Assembly (NCBI GenBank): GCA_014529385.2
Contig: CM043966.1
Span: 42,509,537-42,573,536, forward strand
Direction: 5' to 3'
DNA from: Adiantum capillus-veneris
Taxonomy: Eukaryota > Streptophyta > Polypodiopsida > Polypodiales > Pteridaceae
DNA length: 64,000 nucleotides
In this document: piece by piece, positions 51,372 to 62,455 of the stretch
How positions within the stretch are numbered: position 1 is the first letter of the stretch
Layout: each line of letters begins with the position of its first letter
The notes under the pieces: generated by a model
Told to the model about the DNA's origin: nothing
The model's input: the letters and a program-made list of their open reading frames with translations, nothing else
The model's database searches: none
Made by a program: the position numbers and the translations under genes

Positions 51372-54300
51372 ATGATGGCTTTCCCAAAAAATTTTGGGCG
51401 TAGTGGGGAAAATGCTGGGGATTTTTTGGATAACTTGGAGATGGCTTTCCTTGTCTCTGGGAGGGATGACGAAGCATTGAAATTGAGAGCTTTTCCTTTG
51501 GTGCTCAAAGAAGAAGCTAGGGTATGGTTCCAGGCTCTAGATCCAACCCAAAGAATTGATTGGGAGGGATTGAAGGCGGCTTTCCTACGAAGATTTCAAT
51601 GAGCCAATTCGGCAGAAGAACTATGGCAACGGCTTCTGGCCCTTCATCAAGTTGACCCTCATGGTTATGCAACCTATGAGGAAGGTTTTCTGAAACTTTG
51701 GGGGCAATGGTCAGACTCACTAAACCCTGGTGAGCGAGCTCCCAATTGCCTCCAAAAGGATCGATTTATCTCAGGTTTGTACCCCTTGCTAAGGGAGAAG
51801 GTAAAGAGCAAATTTCCAAATGCTTTTGAAGATGCCTTAAGAATTGCTAGGGAAAAGAATAGAAAGATTCTCTATCAAGCCCAAGCTGGCCAGCTAGCTT
51901 TGGGAGGCAATATCATACCTATGGAAGCTTCTCACATACCTCCAAATGTGCCTAATGCACCAGACCTCAATAGAGGTCAACAAGAAGATATGCTAAAACA
52001 AATAAACAATCTCACAAACCAGCTAGAGGGATTGAGAGTAAATCTTGTGCAAGGTGCAAGAAGGCCTACTGAGGGAAATGGTGGGAATCGGCCACCAATG
52101 CGATGTCAAGCAAGGGAAATGTTGTGTTACAATTGTGGGGAAAATGGCCACGGCATGTATAATTGCCCTCATCCCAGAAGATATGACTACCTTGTCAGAG
52201 GTCCTCGACAACAAGTAAGTCCTCCCCGTGCTAGAGCTCAAGCACAAGAGCAACCGCAACCTCAAATTTTGCAGCCACCTCGTGCTCAAGCTCAAGCCCC
52301 TGTTACTCAACCAAATGTGAGCATCATAAGGATGGAGGAGGTCCTCAAGGGCAGAAGCAACCAGGAAGAAATAGCTAAAGGGAAGATGAAGATAGATGAA
52401 GTGGCTACAATGCCTATCAAACGTGTGCGTGTCCAAGATGAAGTAGGTAAAGAAACAAGCAAGGATGCAAGCAATGAAGCAAGTACATCTCGGGCAACTA
52501 AAGATGAAGCCGAGAAGAGAAAGACCCGTACTAGGTCTCAAATTGACATCTCTGATTTCCCTATGGGATCTCGGACACAACCTTATGACTTGACAGCTGA
52601 TGTGAGTTCTCAAGGACCAAAGATTACTTGGCCACAACTACTTCATATCTCCCCAAATCTTCAACGAAAATGGTCAAAAATGGTGAGCACGAGGGCAAAG
52701 CGAAGTAAGCTAGTAAGTGTAATCAAAGCATATGGTCTCAAGGATATAGTGCCTTTGGTGGAGGCTCAAATCAAGGGACAACGGATTCCAAAAACTTACA
52801 TTGACAGTGGAGCAGAGGTTTGTGTCATGACAGAAAAGCTAATGCATCAATTGGGTTTAGAGGTAATGGAATCATCAAACTTTAGGGCAAAAATGGCCAA
52901 TAATGTCTTTGTCACTTGTGTGGGTGTAGTGAAAGCTTTGAGAGTTTTTGTTTTTGGAATCACTACAGAGGTTGATGCTTATGTGATGCCAGTAAAGGGA
53001 GAAGGATACCCCCTTATTTTAGGACGACCTTGGCTCATGGGTATAGGAGCTAGGCAAGATTGGGCAACAGGAGACTTGGAGTTGAGGCCTCGCATGGGTG
53101 GCCATAGTCGGAAGGTGGTTTATAACCTAAAGAATGGGAGACAAGAGAACCTTGAACTAGAGACGTCAGCTGATGAGTGGAGCTCAAGTGGATGCTCCTC
53201 ATCCATGGACGAGGAAGAGAGTTCAAGTGAAGAGAGTGATAGAACTCTCGAAGTCATGGGCGTCACCATAAAGGAAACTACCTCATCAGAAGACAACCCA
53301 AGGATCCAAATGGAGAATGTGTGGGATGCTAGCCTAGAGGAGATGTTATCCAAGGATATAAAGGAAGAAGAAAAGGAGGGTTATGTAAATGTTCTCAAGA
53401 AGCATGCATCATTGTTTATTTCTGATTACACTCACATTACAGGTGTCACTGCAGTGAAGCATCATATCCATCTAAAAGAAGGGAGCAAGCCAGTAGTACA
53501 AAAACTAAGAAGATTAGGAGTTGTGCAACAAAATGCACTGTTGTCTGAGGTGAAGAGACTCTTAGAAGCAGGATTCATATACCCAGTAGAAGATTCAGAA
53601 TGGGTCTCCCCAGTAGTGGTGAGGCCAAAGAAGAATGGTAAATGGCGAGTGTGCGTGGATTACAAGCCACTAAATGCTGCAACAAAGAGGGACCACTTCC
53701 CTCTCCCATTTCAGGATGAGATTCTAAATGAAGTAGCAGGCCATGAGAGATACACAGTGTGTGATGGCTACTCTGGCTACTTTCAAATACGCATTGCAAA
53801 GGAGGACCAGAAAAAGACTACTTTCATCACACCATGGGGATGTTTTGCATTTCGAGTCATGCCTTTTGGTCTCACCAATGCTCCAGCCACCTTTCAACGA
53901 TTCATGAACATGGTCTTCCAACCTTACTTTGGTAAGTCCATAAGGGTTTTCATAGATGACTTTTGTATTTACAGCTCCAAAAGTATGCATCTCGGCAAGA
54001 TTGATGAAGGATTTACTCGTTTAGCTAAGCTGGGTGGACAACTAAACAAGGACAAATGTCACATTGGGGAAAGCAAGGTTACACTATTAGGGCATGTAGT
54101 GTCCATTGATGGAATCGAGGTAGATCCTGAAAAGATAGAAACATTGCTAAATCTACCTTCCCCAACTTCCATCAAACAATTAATCTCTTCCTTGCAAAAG
54201 CTAAGATATTTGAGTAGATTCATACACTTACTCTCCCAAGTGATATTTCCTCTACAACAGCTGACTCGTCAAGAGACGCTTGTTTGGAGTGAAGAAAGTG

Positions 54301-55516
54301 ATGGGCATTTTAGAGAGATTAAAAAAATGTTAGGGTCACTCCCTGTAATCCTCCAACCTTGTTGGGAAGAAACATTCTTTGTAAACCCTAGTGTGGGAGA
54401 AGAGGCCATTGGTGCTGCCCTCCTACAAAAAGATCCAAAAACATCCTTTATGAGGCCTGTGTATTTTGCTAGCCGCCTTATGGAAAACACAGAGAAGGCC
54501 TACACCCTGATGGAACAGCTAGTGTTAGCTCTCATGTTTGCGGTAACCAAATTTCGGCCATACTTGCTGCCGAAGAGGTTTGTAATTATCACTGTGGAGG
54601 ATATGTTTCCCTATGCACTACAACATATGGAAATCTCTGACAAAATAGCAAAGTGGGTGGTGCGACTTCAAGAGTTTGATTATACAATACAAGTTGAAAG
54701 AACAACTCGAGCATGCTTAGCCGACATTTTAACAAACAAGTGGTATGAAAAAGTTTTCCATTTGAAGAGAAAGGAAATTCCACCACCTCCAGCTCCAGAG
54801 GCTTTGGTCAATGCTTATAGCCTCTACTTTGATGGACCATACAAGAGAACCAAGGATAAGGCAGCTGCAGGCATCGTGGTCTTATCTCCATTGGGAGAGA
54901 GGATCCATGGTGAAGGGATCACTCTAGAAGATGTCCACTCCAACAATGAAGCAGAATATCATGCTCTAATTCATGGCCTTTGTTGGTGCCTTGATAATTC
55001 AATTAAGAGATTAAACGCTTTTGGTGACTCCATGCTTTTGGTAAGGCAAATGCAAGGTACATGGGCTTGCAAAAATGCCCATCTCTCTACTAAAATGAGA
55101 GAAGCCAAAGCTCTTATGAGGAGATTTAGGGAGGCCCAAGTACATCATGTGCCAAGAGACCAGAACAAGGATGCAGACCACCTAGCATCATCAAAGTTAA
55201 ATGAGTCAATAGTGGGAGCAGTGGCCATCAAACTTCCACTTCAGCAAGGCAAGGAGGACTTGGAAGATATTATGCACATTTTGGAGCAAGGAGAGGCTCC
55301 TAAACACTTGAATGCAGGGGAAAGGCGATGGTTAGCTAGGAAGGCTACCAAGTATCGCATAGTAAATGATGACTTGTATTGTCTTGGTAAGGATGGTGTG
55401 CTTAGGAGAGTGCCTTTGAAGAGTGAAATTGAAGAGATTTTAAAAGCTTGTCACGATGATATGTGCAGAGGACACTTTGCACACGACGTCACTAGTAGAA
55501 AGGTTCTACAAGCTGG
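51372..55516 (+). pseudogene. Gag-PR-RT-RNH-aRNH-partial IN polyprotein of element B
   Basis: One frame of about 1,380 codons with a single TGA at 51,600-51,602 inside gag. Order: gag (FLDNLEMAF ... WFQALDP), zinc knuckle CYNCGENGHGMYNC (52,129), protease YIDSGAEVCVMT with LILGRPWL, RT with FGLTNAPATFQRFMN and FIDDF, Ty3-type RNase H lacking its first Asp (FVNPSVGEEAIG), archaeal-type RNase H with all four acids (YFDGPYKR, NNEAEYH, GDSML, DADHLA), then the start of the integrase finger (HDDMCRGHFAHDVTSRKVLQ), cut by the 3' LTR. Very like element A in plan. The ORF ends GDCIR because it reads into the LTR. Confidence 0.9.
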
Positions 55517-56792
55517 TGATTGCATACGCTGATCCGAGCCTATCACAAATTTTTGTTTATTATATTTTGTTGGTTTTCCTTGCTTCTAGAGGTTTACAAT
55601 AAAAGAAAGAGTGAGAACAACCTCTTGGAAAAATTTAAAAAAAATGATTTGATAGGAATTTTTTCTTGACTAGTTCACCGGAGGTGAAAGGTAGAGGGAG
55701 AACCTAGTGGTAAAGGGAAGGGAAAATATGTAAATGTGAAAAGAAAAGATATGATGTGGTTGTGGAGCCATGCACCCATGATTCAAGGGTCATGAGTGGC
55801 TCATATCATCATGGTTTTGGAGCCATATGATTATTCAAACAAATGGGACCCAAGTGGAAGACTTGGTAAAGGAAGGAACCAGACACATGATTTTGCTGAA
55901 TTTGAAAAGTTGTCTTCATCAAAGTTGTAGCTGATGAGCTGGAGATTCTGGCCATACCTTTTTTATAATTTTTGCATCTACGGTCTAGGAGATATGGCCA
56001 AAATGGCGGACGCCATTTTTTTCAACTGTGGTGGAGACCACCCCCTCTACCTTTACACACACACACCCTTCCTTTTCCACATTGAGACCTTCTTTAAAAA
56101 TCAGCCATTAGTCTTCTCACCCTCCTCTCCTTCCTCCTCTCTCTCAAGCTCAAAAACCCATCACAATTCCTCTTCTAATCACCTCTCAAGTCATGCTTAA
56201 TCTTGTTGTAATTCATAAGTTCTCATTCAACCCCTTTCTATTATTACTAGATATGTATTGATTTTATGTAGATTCTTTACATTTTAAAGTAAGGAAGCTC
56301 TTGGACTCAAGCTATGGAGGAAGGAGTGAAGACAACACAAGTGATGATGGAGCTAATTGGTCAACAAATCACTTGGAAGGAGCTTCTTCATTGGTTGAAT
56401 GTCCCTAATCAAGCTTCATTTGTACAAATTACACTTGGATCTTAACCTCACTCCTAATCACTCTCTTTCCTATATAAAGAGGCCTTTCCCTTTGTAATTT
56501 CAAGCCTCCCTCAGCCCCATTGAGTCTTTGTATCACTCACCATGAGCCCATAACCTCATTCATTCACTCTATTCTTGCACATTCTAGAGTGCAAATTGTT
56601 TCATGCTAGTAACCTCTCCTCCTCTTACTTATGTTAATTAAGAGAAATCTTTTATATATGTGTGAGAGTGCTTGATGTGATCTTGGCTAATCCTTGAGTG
56701 GTTGTTTGGTAATCTACATGCTATTTGTGTTGGGAGTGTTTGAAGTCATCCATTCCTTGTACACGCACTAAGGTTAATGCTCCATTCATAGT

Positions 56793-56866
<74 letters not shown>

Positions 56867-56981
56867 TGTAGCGGTCCTAGCCCACGCTTCCAAGACTAGG
56901 TGGTGCCCTTATCTCATTTCCCTTGTGGCGCAATGGAGTTTGTTTTGGTGTAGAGGCCGCCATTCCAAATTTCCTTCGTCA
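55517..56981 (+). repeat. 3' LTR of element B
   Basis: Partner of 48,868-50,332. It follows directly on integrase codons without the expected polypurine tract. After its end (TTCGTCA) F coding sequence resumes. Confidence 0.95.
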
Positions 56982-56982
56982 A

Positions 56983-58290
56983 CGCCATACAAGAGGTTGG
57001 GATGACCCTGTGGACTCTTTATCAGTGCATGCCTATCTTGCAAAATTCTATAACAATGAAGCAATTGTGGAAGAGAAGCACAGACGTGAGAATGGAGATG
57101 CAGGTCCTTCTACTTCAAAGAGGGTTACAAGAGCTGGTGGAAGAAAGGATCCAGGGCCTTCTTATGAGGCTCCACCACATGTGTCTCCTCCTCCTGAGAT
57201 TCCTATGGAGGAGGCATCTACAGGGAAGAAGAAAGAGCAAGGAAAAGCTAAAGCAAAAGGCCCTGCATAGAAACTACAATCTAACATTGAAGTTGCCACA
57301 AACTTAAAGCAAGTATTAGAGGAAAGGATTTTGAATTGCAAAGTTGAGTTTACCTTGGGTGAGGTTCTTTGCATTGCTAAATGCGAGTTTCATGAAGAAA
57401 TTATAGATATCATAAAAAGAAAGAGGAAAACTCTCACTGAGTCTATTCCTCTACAATCTGAGGGTGAAGGGGAGTCACTTAAGGCACATGGAATACATGT
57501 CCAAGAGAGTGATTTTGATGAAAATGTGGTAGGATGCTACCAGTCTTCTCGAAGAGATGCACATGCTCGATTTGCAAATGATGATGATGATGATGAAGCC
57601 TTCTATAAAAGACAATACTCCAAAAGTCATTGGGCAAGAGCTACAACAGAAACCTTAGTCAAGGTGGGTGATCTTGAGGAGCCATATGTTGCATTGATAG
57701 ATCATGGCTCTGAGATCAATCTTATGTCCAAGAGTCTTTACATGAAGGGTAAGTGGCCGATAGACACAGACCATGGGTGGATGATTAGAGCTGCAAATAA
57801 CTCATCAGGAGAGCTGTATGGGGCTTGTCCAAATGTGAAAGTGATGATTGGTAATGTGAAGGATGAGCAGAATTTCTTTGTGCAAGAGATGTCTACCTAT
57901 CCTCTTATCCTTGGGCAGCCATACATCACAACCGTTCGCATGGAAACAAAGGTCTTGGATGATGGTTCTGCTTATGCTAGGGTAAAAGCAGAGATGGGAA
58001 GCGAGATGTGAAATTTTTTACTGTGTGTGTGAATCACGAGAGGAACCGCAATAGTCTTCGTGAGTATAGAGTTCAAAGAGTACAGGGAGACAAGGGGTTT
58101 TGGCCATGTACCATTGTGAAGCGGGAGTGCAATGGTACAAGAAGAAAAAGATTATCGCCTAACCCAAAGCGAGAAGAAGATTTTTCTACAAGTTTCCAGG
58201 GATTAACAGAGCATGGGTCAGTATGTTTTATGAATCTTGAGGATATGAAAAGAAGTGCGCGACAATATGTATATAGTGTCGCCAACGCGA
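56983..58290 (+). pseudogene. Protease region of element F
   Basis: Continues the F polyprotein after B (RHTRGWDDPVDSLSVHAYLA). One frame with a TAG at 57,268 where Gln is likely. Protease near 57,690: VALIDHGSEINLMSKSLY, then YPLILGQPYITTVRMETKVL. The catalytic triplet is D-H-G, not D-T/S-G. After the protease comes FFTVCVNHERNR and a spacer to about 58,290, where RT should begin but is absent. Confidence 0.8.
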
Positions 58291-60027
58291 TTATGCACAA
58301 GTAAAAAGGGAACTATGGGGGTTGGTTATAGCATTGAGGTGTGACAAGGAGTACTTGATAGGGGCATCAGTGGTTGTGGAAACTGATTGTTTTTCTCTTC
58401 TTGGAATGATCACAAACTGTTTGACTCCTGATATTGTAATGCTGCAATGGATAGCCTACATAAATTCCTTGAATCCTGAGTTCAAGCATATTGCAGGGAA
58501 AGAAAATCCAATGGCAGATATGCTATCTAGGGCAAGGTATGAAGATGAACAAGACATGATTATTGAGGGAGATGATGTTGGCACAAAATTTTACACTATT
58601 GATCATGCAAAGAGTAGTCATGCATGTTTTGTGTCTTCACTTAAGTCTTTTTTAGAGGAACTATATGAGGATGAATGGCTCTTGATAGTCACTACTTAAG
58701 TACTCTGCAGAAGCATAATGATTGGACTAAGCAAGAATTTAAGAGGATGAGAAGAAAAGCATATGGATACTTCTTGAGGGATGGCTACCTATGGAAGCAT
58801 CCTAAACGAAGAGATAGAACACCATTGCGCGTAGTATGCGATAAGGTTACTCAACAACAAATCATCAAGGAGTTCCATGAAAGTTTATGGGCAGGACATC
58901 GAGGTGTATGGACAACATTTGCCAAGGTAAAAGAAAGGTATTGGTGGAAAGGGATGTATAAGGATGTGGCTGAGTTTGTGGAGTCTTGTGTGACATGACA
59001 AATTTATTCAAATGTACGGCATCGTGATCCTACTTATTCATTAGCCATGCATTACAAATGGGTTGTGGATTTGGTTACAATGCCTTTGGGACTTTGGCAA
59101 ATGAGGTATTTGGTGCTTGCAAGAGAAGATTTGTCTAATCAAGTTGAAGGGCGAGCATTGAGGACAAAGAGTACACAAGCTGTATGTAAATTTATTCTTG
59201 AAGATGTGATATGTCGCTATGGGTGTGTGGGAAAGATAACTACAGATAGAGGAGAATTGGATGCTGATGAAGCAAGGGAATTCTTTCCTAGAATGGGCAT
59301 CAAACTAGCTTTAACTTGTGCTTATAACCCAGAGACAAATGGCAAAAGTGAAAGAGGACTTCCTCCAATAATCAAAGCTTTAGCTAAGGCTTGTGAAGGT
59401 AATCTTGGAGAGTGGCCAAGGTTACTGCCATTTGCATTGTGGGCTAACCGTACAACACATAGTTCAGCCACTGGCTATATGCCTGTTGAATTGATGTATG
59501 CTCAAAAACCTGTGGTGCCAATTGAAGATGTAGTTCTTACATGGAATGTATTGCCATGGGAAGATGGAATGAGTAGAGAAGACCTTCTTGCATTTCGCAT
59601 ACATCAATTAGAAAGAAGGCCTGAAGACATTGAGCTTGCAAAAGCTCGATTAAAGAATGCAAGGTTGAAAAACAAAGACAGATTTGACAAGATGCATAGG
59701 CTCATACCGAAAGACATTGAAGAAGGTGATTGGGTGTTGGTGTACGATAGTAGCCTTGAAAACTAGCACTCTACAATAAGGAAGATTGCAAAGAAATGGT
59801 TTGGTCCTTATGTTATCAAACATGTGCATGGAAATGAAACTTACACCTTGCGTGAACTGGATGGGACAGAACTGAAAATTCCCATAACAGGAAAAATAAT
59901 TAAATTATTCAAAAGAAGAGGGGATTCTGATCCATTTGATGCACAACCAAGTGAAGAGGATGATGAAGCCAACTATAAGCAAACTGAGGATGAAAGTGAG
60001 AATATGGTGTCTGACCATGAGTTTTAA
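58291..60027 (+). pseudogene. RNase H remnant and integrase of element F
   Basis: Begins inside RNase H (DYAQVKRELWGL, VVETDCFSLL, EFKHIAGKENPMADMLSRA). A frame change near 58,690 leads to the integrase finger (HESLWAGHRG ... CVT*Q, where TGA replaces a finger Cys), the core with Asp (KWVVDLV), Asp (TTDRGELDADEAREFF) and Glu (NGKSERG), and the C-terminal part (GDWVLVY, a TAG at 59,764, KKWFGPYVIKHVHGNETYTL). No chromodomain seen. The C-terminus is acidic (PSEEDDEANYKQTEDESEN). RT and the first half of RNase H are deleted. Confidence 0.85.
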
Positions 60028-60072
60028 TGCTCTACAAATGTTGTTGTGGCGCATACCGAGGGATGTGCAGGT

Positions 60073-60086
60073 TCAGAGGGGGTGGA
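60073..60086 (+). other. Polypurine tract of element F
   Basis: CAGAGGGGGTGGA directly before the right LTR (TGTCGTGCC). Confidence 0.8.
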
Positions 60087-61236
60087 TGTCGTGCCGTGGC
60101 ATGTACATAGTGTGAAATAAAAACATTCACCTCACTCTTGACACTTCTTGATGTATGTAGATAAAAGCAATCATGTACATATTGTGATATTTTTTGAAGC
60201 GTCTACTGCGGTCATTATTATGTACATACCTATTCGGGGAGTCGTGGCCCTCGATGTGGCACATTTGCATGCTTTTCCACTTGATAATATGCTTAATTTT
60301 GTTTTACAATGTATATATTCCAAGTTTTTTATGGTGGCAAACTCATCTCGCTTATAAAGATTGATGCGGGCAAAAGTTACAAAAAATAGCAGCTAGCAGG
60401 CGCCGTTGCAGAATTGCATGGAAAGTGACCCAAAATGGTATATTGATGGAAAATGATGCTTATCTATGACTTTTATGATTATGCGAGTGATCCCACAAAT
60501 TTAGGGATTTTTTTGACTCCGTTTGGGATTTTTCGCATCAAAAATGAGCTGAAAATGACCTAGTTTTGGTCCAAGTGGCAAAATGGCCCAAAAATTGACA
60601 CATCAGCTGAAAATTCCATGGGGAAGAGAGAGAAGGGGCCTTTTTACAAAAAAAACCAACAATTTTTCTCTAGTGTGTAATAGCTTCCATGGTTGCTCAA
60701 TCTATGTGTGCTGCAGTCCCGCCTCTATGCAATCTTGTATCTAAGCTTGTGAGGGAGTGAATTAGGGTTTCCCCTTATCAAAATGGTGTTTGGGCTTCAA
60801 TATAGAATCTCTTAAATCTCTGAAAAATCAGAAAATGGTCGCCAAGAAGGTGGAAGCTTGAGCATTCCTTTCAACTGTTTGATGCTACGAGTATGTAATT
60901 GGGGACGAGGCTACATGATATTATGAAAGAGGTTTGGGTTTTGATTGAGAATTGTGCTTGTTTGAGCATCGTGGTTTCATGGCTGAAACATTAGTGTTTT
61001 TCAATGGTCTTTTTAAGTGAAATTAAATGTGATTTGATGATCCTCTCATCATACTCTCGACTACAAAACCAAGCAATTTCCAAGCACGATAGGAAAGAGG
61101 GTTTGTGACTTTGCTGTCACGAATGCTGTTTGATTCTATGTCACCCTTAGAAAGAGGGTTGGTGATTCTCCACAAACGCTTTCTCGCAAAGGGTTTGTGA
61201 CTCTCATCACGAACTCTCACAGCCAGAGGTTCTGCA
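60087..61236 (+). repeat. 3' LTR of element F
   Basis: Partner of 46,367-47,535, with scattered changes and a 5-bp insertion near 60,890. The similarity stops at TTCTGCACCTT; see the 5' LTR entry for the possible missing end. Confidence 0.85.
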
Positions 61237-61259
61237 CCTTTGAGTTCTGATAATAATTC

Positions 61260-61917
61260 TAACCAGGTGTGAGAAGAAATCCATGTCAAAATTTGTGAAC
61301 AAATTCAGATATTCACAATCGAATTAGAAGATATCAGGGAGACTTTGCCTCAAGTAGCAAAGTTTATCAGACAACGGAGAAAAGCTGAAGCCGATGCCAA
61401 ATCAGTTGATTTGGAGACTGTCAAAGATGATGAGGTGCCCGTAATCCAGGTGGATTACAAGGTCAAAAAACAATGGGAGCCACTATCTCCGGTGTTATAC
61501 TGGATGGAGGGTCAGGTGTGAATATTCTTGGGGCACATCTTCAACAGAGACTTGGTATCACTAATCTAAAGCCAGCATTCTTTAAGGTTAGAATGGTTGA
61601 TCATAAGAGTTGTTCAAGCAATTGGTATGATCGAGAATATGCAGAGCAGGGTGGGCAAAGAAAAATTCAAAACTAGCTTCCTAGTACTGGATGTTGAAGG
61701 AGCATATGGTATGCTACTGGGACGGGCATGGCTTCAGACGGTGCAGGCTATTCATTATTATGAAAATCAAACCCTAACAATGGAACCAATAGGAGAATCC
61801 ACGTCCAGACAAATAACAGCAGAAGCTAGAAGAAAACACTTCGACTTGAAGAGCTTCGGCAAAAATATGGGGTTAAGAAGATTGAACGGATGCTTGCAGG
61901 CACCATGAACATTTTTT
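61260..61917 (+). pseudogene. Protease-region relic of another Ty3/gypsy element
   Basis: GVILDGGSGVNILGAHLQQRL, a frameshift near 61,605, then KEKFKTSFLVLDVEGAYGML and LGRAWLQTVQAIHYYENQ. This is the DGG-type protease region typical of several plant gypsy lineages, with part of the linker towards RT. It is cut at 61,939 by a CACTA end. Confidence 0.7.
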
Positions 61918-61938
61918 CTATTAGCAAAAATTGACTTG

Positions 61939-62103
61939 CACTACAAGAGGTTGTGTGCTCTTGTGACGTTGTTACCGACGGAAATGCATTGGGTTTTTAT
62001 AACCCCCGACGTCGCTAAGATCGTCGCTAACAACGTCGATATGGGAACGTCTCTATAACAATCTTTATATGTGTCGCTATAAAGGTCGCTATATAGCGAC
62101 GCC
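61939..62103 (+). mobile_element. CACTA transposon terminus
   Basis: CACTACAAGAGG is the classic CACTA inverted-repeat start. It is followed by subterminal motifs GTCGCTAAGATCGTCGCTAA, CGTCTCTATA, GTCGCTATAAAG and an inverted TATATAGCGAC. The element is lost after about 165 bp, where RNase H sequence begins. The same motifs occur at 45,820-46,350. Confidence 0.8.
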
Positions 62104-62106
62104 TAT

Positions 62107-62455
62107 AGGCCCAACTAGTCCTCGTGCTTCCGGATCTCTCAAAGCCATTTGAGGTCCAATGTGATGCTTGTGGTGATTGCCTTGGAGCATTTTTTCTTCA
62201 AGAAGGGCATGCCATAGCATATGAGAGCCGAAGGCTCATTATTGATGAACGAGTCTTGGGCATTTATGAGAAAGAGCTTTTAACTGTTCTACATGCCCTA
62301 GACACATGGAAGCACTACCTATTGGGGACTCCATTTATCCTACGAACCGACCACCAAAGTCTCAAGTATTTCATGACGCAAACCAAGCTTTCCGACAAAC
62401 AAATGAGGTGGGAAAATTTTCTTTCGCAATTTAATTTCCATATTGCTCACATAGA
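62107..62455 (+). pseudogene. Ty3/gypsy RNase H relic
   Basis: Open frame LVLPDLSKPFEVQCDAC, FFLQEGHAIAYESRRL, EKELLTVLHALDTWKHYL, TDHQSLKYFMTQ, ending FHIAHI where an LTR of family I begins. It is the same family as the minus-strand relic at 1-655 but less damaged: no stop in this stretch. Confidence 0.85.

Larger units (their letters stand above)
48868..56981 (+). mobile_element. Tat-like Ty3/gypsy element 'B', nested in F
   Basis: Two 1,465-bp LTRs with about 1% base differences by eye enclose a leader ORF, two mini-ORFs and a gag-pol frame that stops in the integrase finger. It is the youngest large insertion here. Right-hand internal sequence (rest of integrase and polypurine tract) is missing: the 3' LTR follows directly on a half integrase finger. 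No convincing target duplication was found (GCTGG and ACGCC flank). Confidence 0.9.
46367..61236 (+). mobile_element. Ty3/gypsy element 'F', with element B inserted
   Basis: LTR (46,367), primer-binding site, gag, [element B, 48,868-56,981], protease, RNase H remnant, integrase, polypurine tract, LTR (60,087). Reading resumes in the same direction on the far side of B. RT is deleted near 58,290. LTR copies are about 96% alike by eye, more diverged than the B LTRs, which agrees with B being the later insertion. Confidence 0.85.

Noticed and set aside
52023-52637. Minus-strand 204-aa open frame
   Set aside because: Antisense shadow of the B gag-protease region; no motifs.
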